From Tissierella sp. Yu-01 (lineage in GTDB: Bacteria; Bacillota; Clostridia; Tissierellales; Tissierellaceae): DNA of 64,000 nt. The position numbers were made by a program, and so were the translations under genes. The stretch is from the NCBI RefSeq assembly GCF_029537395.1, contig NZ_CP120677.1, positions 1,612,001 through 1,676,000 of the forward strand. Reading direction: 5' to 3'. A model generated the notes under the pieces. It was not told where the DNA came from, made no database searches, and saw only the letters and a program-made list of their open reading frames with translations. Below, one piece after another: positions 36,054 through 43,107 of the stretch. Position 1 is the stretch's first letter; every line of letters starts with the position of its first letter.

Positions 36054-36094
36054 TTGACATTACATTTATTGTGACGTTATAATTAATTTAACGT
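36054..36094 (+). promoter_or_regulatory. Sigma-A promoter with overlapping operator of the ArsR-MFS operon
   Basis: -35 TTGACA (36054-36059), 18-base spacer, -10 TATAAT (36078-36083). An inverted repeat ACGTTA-N9-TAACGT (36074-36094) covers the -10 box, a natural place for the encoded ArsR-type repressor to bind. Confidence 0.8.
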
Positions 36095-36115
36095 ATATTG
36101 AAGGAGGTACATATT

Positions 36116-36685
36116 ATGGAAAATAAGATTATACTTTCAAACGAAGAAGAATTAAAAGTGTTAATGTCACCTATAAGACAAAAAATAATTAAACAAATGA
36201 GTATAGAAGGAAAACCCGTTACTTCTAAGCATATTGCTGATAAACTACAAATTTCTCCTTCTTCAGCTCAACATCATATTAAACAATTACAGAATATTGG
36301 AGTTGTTGAATTTGATCATAGTGAAGTAATAAATGGAATAACTGCTAAGTACCTTAGACTTTCCGAAAAAAACATTAGTGTAGGAATAAATATTAATGAT
36401 GATCTTAACTTAGAACGTGATGTATTAGCAAAAAATATATTGTTTGAAACATATAATGATTATCAGAATGTTATTAATACCATGAGACCAGTAATTACTG
36501 AAGAGTTTAACAAAGGAAACAAGGTACTGGATTTTTTATCAGGAGCTGTTCACTTATCGCAAGATGATGCAAATAAACTATTTGAATTAATAGATGATTT
36601 TGTGGAAAAACACTCCAAGGCAGCTGAAGACACTCACCCATTTGAATTCGCATTAATTTCATATAGAGCAGATTTTAAAAAATAA
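36116..36685 (+). CDS. ArsR-like helix-turn-helix repressor
   Basis: 189-residue winged-helix regulator. The DNA-binding part is VLMSPIRQKIIKQMSIEGKP followed by TSKHIADKLQISPSSAQHHI. A longer C-terminal domain (after about residue 80) presumably senses a ligand. No Cys-based metal site is seen, so a drug or lipid-like ligand is more likely than a metal. The ATG at 36116 follows GGAGG; an upstream in-frame TTG at 36098 is before that site. It forms an operon with the MFS exporter 19 bases downstream and has an operator over its promoter. Confidence 0.85.
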   Translation: MENKIILSNEEELKVLMSPIRQKIIKQMSIEGKPVTSKHIADKLQISPSSAQHHIKQLQNIGVVEFDHSEVINGITAKYLRLSEKNISVGININDDLNLERDVLAKNILFETYNDYQNVINTMRPVITEEFNKGNKVLDFLSGAVHLSQDDANKLFELIDDFVEKHSKAAEDTHPFEFALISYRADFKK

Positions 36686-36704
36686 TAATGAAAGGAAAAA
36701 ATTT

Positions 36705-37925
36705 ATGAGATTGAACATATATTCCTTAGTATTTTTATTGAATTCTTATATTTCAGGAATACTTATACCAATATTAAGTTTATTGTTAATGGAAAAGGGA
36801 TTATCATTAAGCACGTTATCAATTACCATGGGCATATACTCTCTTATAGTAATTGTATTTGAATTGCCATCTGGAATAATGTCAGATGTAATTGGACGAA
36901 AAAGGACATTTTGTATATCATTAATAGCATCTATATTGAGTTCACTTTTTATTTTATTTGGTAATCATACATCTTTAGTAGTCATAGGTATAGTATTTTA
37001 TGGCTTGAGTAGAGCTATATCATCCGGTTCTTTTGACGCTCTCTTTATTGATTCATATATAGAAAACTTTGGATGTGAAAGATTAAATAATATAACTACA
37101 CGTTTAAGCGTGTTGGACTCTTTAGGTCTATCGGCAGGTGCTTTGTCTGGTGGCTTTTTACCAGTGTATTCATCTCAATTATTACCTAGTTTAGGGGTGT
37201 ATGATCTTAACTTGATTATCAAAATAATTCTATCTTTAATTGTATTTATACTAGTTATGACTTTAGTTTCAGAATCAAATAATACTCAACCTAAAGAAGA
37301 TAAGACATCACTTAAAGAACATATAATTACAAGTTTCTCATTTGTTAAAAATAACAAAGCAGTTATTTGTATCTTTATTTCAGTTTTGTCTACTGGCTAT
37401 TTCCTTAGTTCCTTCGAAACATATTGGCAGCCTCATTTTTTATCTTTGATTCCCTATAATGATTTATCTTTTCTTTTAGGTATAATGGCGTTTTTATACT
37501 TAGGTGTAGTAATGATTGGTAGTATTATTTCAAATAAAATAATAAATAATTATAATCCTAAAAAGATGTATTTATTATTGCGTTTAATATTAGCTATTTT
37601 TATAATATTGACTGCATTGCAAAGGAACATTATTTTATTTAGCTTATGTTATATTTGCATGTATTTTATATTTGGAATGGCAAATATTCCTGAGGGCGTA
37701 ATTTTAAATTCGGAAACTCCCAATAGAATAAGAGCTTCCATATTATCTGTAAGCTCTTTAACTGCTCAAACTGGGATGCTATTTGGTTCCATAATAAATA
37801 GTATAGGGATAAATATTGTTAAAATTCCTGTAATATGGGGTATTTCAGCTATTTTAATTATTATTTCAGTTCTATTAACCACGAAACTTTTCCTTTCTGA
37901 TCATGAGACACACTTAACTAACTAA
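36705..37925 (+). CDS. MFS multidrug/antibiotic-type exporter
   Basis: 406-residue permease with 12 predicted segments. The loop 2-3 motif A reads LPSGIMSDVIGRKRTFCIS (GxxxDxxGRKR) and is typical of drug exporters. Other parts: LLMEKGLSLSTLSITMGIYS and ETPNRIRASILSVSSLTAQT. With its ArsR-type regulator it forms a self-contained regulated efflux unit; both genes look even more AT-rich than their neighbours, which could point to transfer. The last 12 bases overlap the convergent YgbA-like gene. Substrate unknown. Confidence 0.85.
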   Translation: MRLNIYSLVFLLNSYISGILIPILSLLLMEKGLSLSTLSITMGIYSLIVIVFELPSGIMSDVIGRKRTFCISLIASILSSLFILFGNHTSLVVIGIVFYGLSRAISSGSFDALFIDSYIENFGCERLNNITTRLSVLDSLGLSAGALSGGFLPVYSSQLLPSLGVYDLNLIIKIILSLIVFILVMTLVSESNNTQPKEDKTSLKEHIITSFSFVKNNKAVICIFISVLSTGYFLSSFETYWQPHFLSLIPYNDLSFLLGIMAFLYLGVVMIGSIISNKIINNYNPKKMYLLLRLILAIFIILTALQRNIILFSLCYICMYFIFGMANIPEGVILNSETPNRIRASILSVSSLTAQTGMLFGSIINSIGINIVKIPVIWGISAILIIISVLLTTKLFLSDHETHLTN

Positions 37926-38207
37926 ATGTTTTATAACTTCCAACGGTCTATATATTAATAACCTAGGTCCTGAATACCTCATTACTTCTCTTATTTTAGT
38001 CCTCATGTCCTCTCTATAGCAACGTATAGTACATGCTCTACAGGAGCTTTTCTTCTCTCCTAATTTACAGTTGAAGAGTCTTTCATGGCAATATTTCAAA
38101 AGTCCACTGCATTCTTTACATAGATTATAATTCTCCCCATGTTTCTTGTAACAGTATAGCCTTATCATTATATAGACTATTTCTTTTTCCTTATCTATTC
38201 TAGTCAT
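37914..38207 (-). CDS. YgbA-like nitrous-oxide-stimulated-promoter family protein
   Basis: 97-residue Cys-rich cytoplasmic protein of the YgbA_NO family. The pattern MIRLYCYKKHGENYNLCKEC, then LLKYCHERLFNCKLGEKK and SCRACTIRCYREDMRTKIRE gives a row of seven or eight conserved Cys and His that could bind a metal or iron-sulphur centre. E. coli YgbA is linked to nitrosative stress. Here it overlaps the MFS gene tail-to-tail by 12 bases. The ATG at 38207 follows AGGAG. Confidence 0.88.
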   Translation of the reverse strand: MTRIDKEKEIVYIMIRLYCYKKHGENYNLCKECSGLLKYCHERLFNCKLGEKKSSCRACTIRCYREDMRTKIREVMRYSGPRLLIYRPLEVIKHLVS

Positions 38208-38373
38208 TATTTAATACTCCTAACTAATTTCTTCGCTTGATATAAAAAGTCTTGTCTTTTTTATGAAATTTAAACCTGCGCCTAATATAAAAGTTAAACT
38301 AAATAACTTTCATTAATCTTTAAAAAATACTATACTTAATAAGTGAGACATTATTAGATAGAGAGGTTAGCAA

Positions 38374-39609
38374 ATGAAAAGAAAAGACATACTTGAATTG
38401 AAAAAGCGTTTTAAAAAAGATCAATGTACCTTTACAAGAATGTGTGGTTGTTTTGTGAATTCAGAAAAAAATATAATACTACAATTAAAGGAGACATTCT
38501 TAAATTTAGATGAGGATGATTACTTTAAATACTTAGAAATCGCTAAAAAGGTCCTATCAGGAATAGTTGGGAACAACATATTGGAGCTTACCTTTCCAAC
38601 TACTGGAGAAGGTATGAGTAATGAACAGCTATCTCTTTTCCAACTAAAGAAAAGTAAATTGAAAGACGACGACATACTTAATAACTTGTATAAATCAATT
38701 ATAGATAATTTTGATTATCCTGAAAATTATTTGATACTTATTTTTCACGACGTATATGATGTAATCACTAAAACATCAGATAATCTAAAATTAGATGAAT
38801 CGGAAGAAGTTTATGAGTACGTACTATGTGCAATCTGTCCAGTTACACTTTCAGCTCCAGGACTTAGTTATTTTGAAGACGAAAATAAGATAAAATCTCG
38901 TCTACGAGATTGGATAGTTGAAGCACCAGTAAATGGATTTGTATATCCTGCTTTTATAGATCGTAGCCCAGATGTTAATTCCATCATGTACTATACTAAG
39001 AATGCAAAAGACATTCATCCTGAACTAATGGAAAACACATTAGGCTGTGCTTCTAAGGAAACTTCTACTATACAAAAGGAAAAGTTCAAATCCATTGTTA
39101 AAGACTCTATAGGCGCTGATGAGGATGAAGCCAATGAGCTATATATGGAAATCCAAGATAATCTAAATGCCATTATTGAGGAACATAAATCTTTATATGA
39201 AGATGAGGATAGTGATCCTATAAAATTAACAAAGACTGATTTACAAAATGTCCTACTGGAAAGTGGCATTACAGAAGAAAATGCTGCTAGAATTGAAAGG
39301 TTTTACGAAGAGAGCTTTAATGAGGATATCCCATTAGTAGAAAGTCTACTTGATGGAAAGATTCTTAAAGCAAATGAGCAAAGAAAAAAGGAAAAAGCCC
39401 TTGAAAAACAAGTAGAATTCCTTAAAGTTAAGCTCGAACAAGTTGATACTATGGCCAATATAGATGGAGACTATGATATCGTCTTACAGGTAAAACCTGA
39501 AAAAGTAAATGAAATTAAATCTCAGATAATTGATGGACAAGAATACCTAGTAATTCCAGTTAATGAAAATGAAAAGGCTACAATTAATGAATTAAAAACC
39601 AATATATAA
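38374..39609 (+). CDS. DUF4317 family protein
   Basis: 411-residue cytoplasmic protein known only from Firmicutes, function unknown. The conserved start is RKDILELKKRFKKDQCTFTR with MCGCFVNSEKN; further blocks are LELTFPTTGEGMSNEQLSLF, CPVTLSAPGLSYFEDENKI and GFVYPAFIDRSPDVNSIMYY. A coiled-coil stretch near residues 325-350 (EQRKKEKALEKQVEFLKVKL) precedes the C-terminal part. The ATG at 38374 follows GAGAGG. It is a single gene with its own terminator. Confidence 0.88.
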   Translation: MKRKDILELKKRFKKDQCTFTRMCGCFVNSEKNIILQLKETFLNLDEDDYFKYLEIAKKVLSGIVGNNILELTFPTTGEGMSNEQLSLFQLKKSKLKDDDILNNLYKSIIDNFDYPENYLILIFHDVYDVITKTSDNLKLDESEEVYEYVLCAICPVTLSAPGLSYFEDENKIKSRLRDWIVEAPVNGFVYPAFIDRSPDVNSIMYYTKNAKDIHPELMENTLGCASKETSTIQKEKFKSIVKDSIGADEDEANELYMEIQDNLNAIIEEHKSLYEDEDSDPIKLTKTDLQNVLLESGITEENAARIERFYEESFNEDIPLVESLLDGKILKANEQRKKEKALEKQVEFLKVKLEQVDTMANIDGDYDIVLQVKPEKVNEIKSQIIDGQEYLVIPVNENEKATINELKTNI

Positions 39610-39626
39610 ATTTAAGTTTTGGTTTT

Positions 39627-39672
39627 AAAAAGCCTATAGATTAGAGTAATTTGCTCTAATCTATAGGTTTTT
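39627..39672 (+). terminator. Terminator after the DUF4317 gene
   Basis: CCTATAGATTAGAG / CTCTAATCTATAGG, 14-bp perfect stem with a 7-base loop and A/T tracts on both sides (TTTTTAAATAATTTT follows). Confidence 0.9.
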
Positions 39673-39738
39673 AAATAATTTTATATAATATTTTAGGTAT
39701 TAAGTCAATTGGAGTTGATGAGTATGTAAAAAACTGCT

Positions 39739-40482
39739 TCATTTTAAAAATAGATGAAACGGACCATCTTCAATGTTTTTATTAAAATATGATATTACAC
39801 TTCTTGCAATTAGATCTATCATTTCATTTTGATGCTTATCCTGTAGCAACAACTCTCTATCAAATTCATTTGAAATAAACCCCATCTCAACAATAACACC
39901 TGGTGACGTAATATTTCGTAATGTATAGAAATTTCCGGTAGTTACACCATGCTTTGTTTTTATCTCCAACTTATCATAAGCAGAAAGTTTATTTAGGTTT
40001 TCCTGCATTATAAGTGCTAGCTCTTGACTTTCTTTACTCTCTTCATCATAGAAAACAATAGGACCTATCTTTTTTTCATTTTTTGTATGATTTACATGAA
40101 TACTTATAAAGATATCAGTATTATTTTCATTTACTACTTTTACCCTAGCATTTAAATCTTCACGATGACGACTTCCTCCATTAGCCACATGATCATCTAG
40201 CGAATCGTCAACCTCGCGAGTCATTATTACAGTAGCACCCCTCTTAGTCAATTCCTCTTTTAGTTTCAATCCTATTTTTAGGTTGATATCTTTTTCAAGT
40301 ATGTCACCAAATGATGTACCTCCATCAATTCCTCCATGTCCTGGGTCTAATACTATGATTTTATTATTCAAAGGTTTTATTATTATGTTATTCATTACAT
40401 TTAAGATAGCCTTGGATGGTAAGAAAAATAATATAACAATTATAATCACAAAAGTAACTATGTAGTATAATCTCTTCTCCAT
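39739..40482 (-). CDS. cwlD: N-acetylmuramoyl-L-alanine amidase CwlD
   Basis: Spore-cortex maturation amidase that helps form muramic delta-lactam. An N-terminal membrane segment (about residues 7-25) is followed by an Amidase_3 domain: VLDPGHGGIDGGTSFGDILE with the first zinc His and Glu, IFISIHVNHTKN with the second His, and VIVEMGFISNEFDRELL with the catalytic Glu. The 247 residues fit CwlD rather than the longer vegetative amidases. The ATG at 40482 follows GGGGGAG. No GerD or PdaA gene is adjacent. Confidence 0.9.
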   Translation of the reverse strand: MEKRLYYIVTFVIIIVILFFLPSKAILNVMNNIIIKPLNNKIIVLDPGHGGIDGGTSFGDILEKDINLKIGLKLKEELTKRGATVIMTREVDDSLDDHVANGGSRHREDLNARVKVVNENNTDIFISIHVNHTKNEKKIGPIVFYDEESKESQELALIMQENLNKLSAYDKLEIKTKHGVTTGNFYTLRNITSPGVIVEMGFISNEFDRELLLQDKHQNEMIDLIARSVISYFNKNIEDGPFHLFLK

Positions 40483-40615
40483 TTCACTCCCCCTTACGAC
40501 ATTGTAACTCTAATTTATAATAACTTATTCTCAAAGTATATTATTTATACTTTATATTTACTGAAGAATTATCTTACAATTTTTTGGTTAAACTATTTGA
40601 AAGAGGAGGGATTAG

Positions 40616-41272
40616 ATGAGAAAGTTTATATTAGTGCTACTAATTATAATCATCTCAATATTAGGTTTAAGTGCGTGCACTGCAAATGAGGAACCAATTG
40701 AAGATGAATTAGAACACCCCATAGATGAGAATGAAAATGAAGATCTAACTGAAAATGGAGATACTGAATTACCAGTAGGAGATGAATCAAAAACTTGGCC
40801 TGTTTCCATAGATGATACAATTGAAATTGAAGCTAATAATGAACCAATCACCTTAAATTATTTTGAAGGAGAAAACTTTATCACCTATATTCCTAGTGAT
40901 ATGATAGGCGAACCATATGCCACCGATGAAGGTGATGCATATAGATTCTATACAAATTATCAGGGAAATAAAAATAATGAAGTATATTTACAGATATTAT
41001 TCTATCCTGAAGATATGAATCAAAAGCCAGATATATTAGGCGATGCTGTAGATATTATAGAGGATTCTGATAAATATCATGAATGGACTATAGAAGAATA
41101 TATAAGTAAGGATGGATTTCTCCATGGATTTTTAGGTCAACACAAAGATAGATACTTTAGCATAATTACAAATAGCATGGAAGAATATTCCGAAGGATTT
41201 ATCCCAAGAGCTAATAAAATAATTCAATATATATACTTTACAGATACTAATGAGTATTTAGTTAAGGAATAG
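40616..41272 (+). CDS. Lipoprotein of unknown function
   Basis: 218 residues; signal sequence MRKFILVLLIIIISILGLSA with lipobox LSAC (Cys21), then an acidic linker (about 22-60). The folded part has ITLNYFEGENFITYIPSDMI, YRFYTNYQGNKNNEVYLQIL and GFIPRANKIIQYIYFT. Its layout is like that of the lipoprotein at 35370-35939. The ATG at 40616 follows GAGGAGG. It ends in a hairpin and is convergent with the LapA-like gene. Confidence 0.72.
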   Translation: MRKFILVLLIIIISILGLSACTANEEPIEDELEHPIDENENEDLTENGDTELPVGDESKTWPVSIDDTIEIEANNEPITLNYFEGENFITYIPSDMIGEPYATDEGDAYRFYTNYQGNKNNEVYLQILFYPEDMNQKPDILGDAVDIIEDSDKYHEWTIEEYISKDGFLHGFLGQHKDRYFSIITNSMEEYSEGFIPRANKIIQYIYFTDTNEYLVKE

Positions 41273-41286
41273 AATTATTACAAGAT

Positions 41287-41316
41287 AAGGGGTAATTCAA
41301 TTAATGAACTACCCTT
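41287..41316. terminator. Terminator between convergent lipoprotein and LapA-like genes
   Basis: AAGGGGTAATTCA and TGAACTACCCTT arms with a 5-base loop and one G-T pair, followed by TTATTTATTTT on the plus strand. Confidence 0.75.
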
Positions 41317-41327
41317 TTATTTATTTT

Positions 41328-41720
41328 CTATTCTACTATTTTATCTCCTTGTATTACATTATCTTTAATTTCATCTTCTATAATTTCTTCTACTATGTCA
41401 TCTTTTACTTTATTGACTAAATTCAACTCATCTAATTTGGATCGAAGCTGGTTTTTCTCGATCTTAAGGAGTTCGATTTCTTTAGATAATTGCTTCATTT
41501 TTAAATTTTGTCTTATTTGTTTTATAAGTCCTAATAAAAGTACAATTAATGCACCTACAACAGCCGATATTAATATAACTACAGCTTGTGAAATAGTAAA
41601 ATGTCCAAAGAAAAATCTAACTTCTACATAGCCAGCATTTTGAATAGCAAATATTGCAACTAAAATAGCAAATATTAAAGAAACAATAAATTTAAACTCC
41701 ATATTGACTTTTAACTTCAT
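41328..41720 (-). CDS. LapA (DUF1049) domain membrane protein
   Basis: 130 residues with two membrane segments (about 8-28 and 44-64) around EVRFFFGHFTISQAVVILIS, then a coiled-coil C-terminus (KQLSKEIELLKIEKNQLRSK) facing the cytoplasm. This matches the lipopolysaccharide assembly protein A-like domain, which is also common in Gram-positives without LPS, where its role is unknown. The ATG at 41720 follows GGGGGAG. Confidence 0.8.
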   Translation of the reverse strand: MKLKVNMEFKFIVSLIFAILVAIFAIQNAGYVEVRFFFGHFTISQAVVILISAVVGALIVLLLGLIKQIRQNLKMKQLSKEIELLKIEKNQLRSKLDELNLVNKVKDDIVEEIIEDEIKDNVIQGDKIVE

Positions 41721-42024
41721 AAAATCTCCCCCTAAATGAGTTAGAATGGTTTCGAAATCTATTTAAGTATCGGAAGAAATTGCATAGCAATTTCATCACA
41801 CCACTGCAACGAGGTGAGCGATTATCACACACCACCTGTTTACTTAAATATGTACCTGACCACTTATAGAAGCGGGGGATATCATTTACCTCGTTATATA
41901 TAGAATTATACACCAACATTTCCCAAAAATCTATTAAAGTAAAGCTTAGAGGAAACTTTCCAATTAATATTGTTTTTTCCACTATAATAATATATAATAA
42001 TTCAAAAACTTAGGGGTGATAAAT
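41721..42024. other. Intergenic stretch of 304 bp
   Basis: Between the divergent LapA-like and GNAT genes. It holds dispersed repeat copy C (41761-41817); the rest is AT-rich with no gene that I can support. In-frame minus-strand sequence exists but has no family resemblance or ribosome site. Confidence 0.55.
41761..41817 (-). repeat. Dispersed palindromic repeat, copy C (inverted relative to A)
   Basis: The palindrome GAAATTGCATAGCAATTTC (41776-41794) with flanks ATTTAAGTATCGGAA and TCACACCACTGCAACGAGG. Read on the minus strand it matches copy A almost throughout its ~55 bases, with a few substitutions. Confidence 0.8.
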
Positions 42025-42570
42025 ATGGCATGGATAATTGGAGATAGAATTATCTTAAGAGATTATAGAAAAGAAGATTTACCTCATATGAGAAAGTGGG
42101 TTAACGATAATGAAATAACTCAATACCTAAGTAATATATTTTTATATCCTCATACATTAAATCAAACAGAAAGCTTTTTAAATGATATTTTAGAAGGGAA
42201 AAATAGCTATAAAGGATTTGTAATTGCACATAAAGATACAGAAGAATATATAGGACAAATAGACTTGATAAAACTAGACTGGGTAAATAGAGTTGCCACT
42301 ATGGGAATCGTTATAGGAGCTAGAGAACATTTGAGCAAAGGTTATGGAAAAGAGGCTATTAAAATGCTGCAAGATTTCGTTTTTAATACTTTGAATCTTA
42401 ATAAATTAGATTTAGAAGTAATAGCTACAAATGAACGTGCTATAAGATGCTATAAAAAATGTGGATTTATAGAGGAAGGAAGACTCCGAGAAGTTCGCTA
42501 CATTAATGGGAAATATACTGATAAAATGATAATGGGAATACTAAAAAGCGAATATGTGGCAACAACTTGA
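42025..42570 (+). CDS. GNAT acetyltransferase, RimJ/RimL-SpeG type
   Basis: 181 residues. Family pattern: GDRIILRDYRKEDLPHMRKW at the start, EEYIGQIDLIKLDWVNRVAT, the acetyl-CoA loop AREHLSKGYGKEAIKMLQDF, and LEVIATNERAIRCYKKCGF then EEGRLREVRYINGKYTD. Likely acetylates a small amine, antibiotic or ribosomal protein N-terminus; this cannot be decided. The GTG at 42016 is part of the ribosome site GGGGTG, so the ATG at 42025 is used. It is a single gene. Confidence 0.88.
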   Translation: MAWIIGDRIILRDYRKEDLPHMRKWVNDNEITQYLSNIFLYPHTLNQTESFLNDILEGKNSYKGFVIAHKDTEEYIGQIDLIKLDWVNRVATMGIVIGAREHLSKGYGKEAIKMLQDFVFNTLNLNKLDLEVIATNERAIRCYKKCGFIEEGRLREVRYINGKYTDKMIMGILKSEYVATT

Positions 42571-42620
42571 TTTACACCAAGGCTATTGCAATAATTCTTA
42601 GGATAGCTATTAGTATAAAT

Positions 42621-42662
42621 AAAAGAGATGTTTCATTTATTTTCAAATGAAACATCTCTTTT
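42621..42662. terminator. Terminator after the RimL-type GNAT gene
   Basis: AAAAGAGATGTTTCATTT pairs perfectly with AAATGAAACATCTCTTTT (18 bp, 6-base loop) and ends in T residues. Confidence 0.92.
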
Positions 42663-42735
42663 GCTACTCTAATAATTCAGTATATCCTTTTCAGTCAAAA
42701 TTTCTTCATTATTTAAAACAGATGCCTTATATTCT

Positions 42736-43107
42736 TTAGGATTTGCATTTCACCTCTTTGATATCTTGTAAATACATCTCTGCGTTAAAATCACTTTTAA
42801 TAATCTTTATATTATACTCTTTATAATTCATTGAAAAATTCACTATAGCTGAATTAAGATCAATGCTTCTTAACAAGTGTATAGTACAATAGTCATTTTC
42901 CACACTAGTTGTAAATCTTACTATAATATTTCTAACTTCGCTAAATTGAAATCTATCATCTATATACTTAGGCATATCATCCATATGAATATTTAAGACC
43001 CTCATATCTAAAGGAATTAATAAATCAATGTCACCTTTGTCCTCTCTAAGCTTCCTTATTTCAAAATCACTATATATAACTAAGTTACCATTTTCATATT
43101 TATTCAT
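42736..43107 (-). CDS. Unknown protein translationally coupled to the GGDEF-EAL gene
   Basis: 123 residues without recognised motif. Predicted mainly beta (GNLVIYSDFEIRKLREDKGD, VRNIIVRFTTSVENDYCTIH), with acidic and hydrophobic alternation as in PilZ-like or small barrel folds, but the PilZ RxxxR and DxSxxG motifs are not seen. The ATG at 43107 overlaps the stop of the GGDEF-EAL gene by 8 bases and has GAGG inside that gene, so the two are co-expressed and a role in the same c-di-GMP pathway is possible. Function otherwise unknown. Confidence 0.65.
   Translation of the reverse strand: MNKYENGNLVIYSDFEIRKLREDKGDIDLLIPLDMRVLNIHMDDMPKYIDDRFQFSEVRNIIVRFTTSVENDYCTIHLLRSIDLNSAIVNFSMNYKEYNIKIIKSDFNAEMYLQDIKEVKCKS

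Noticed and set aside
41692-41982. Minus-strand reading frame of about 96 codons between the LapA-like and GNAT genes
   Set aside because: No family resemblance, includes repeat copy C, and has no ribosome site.
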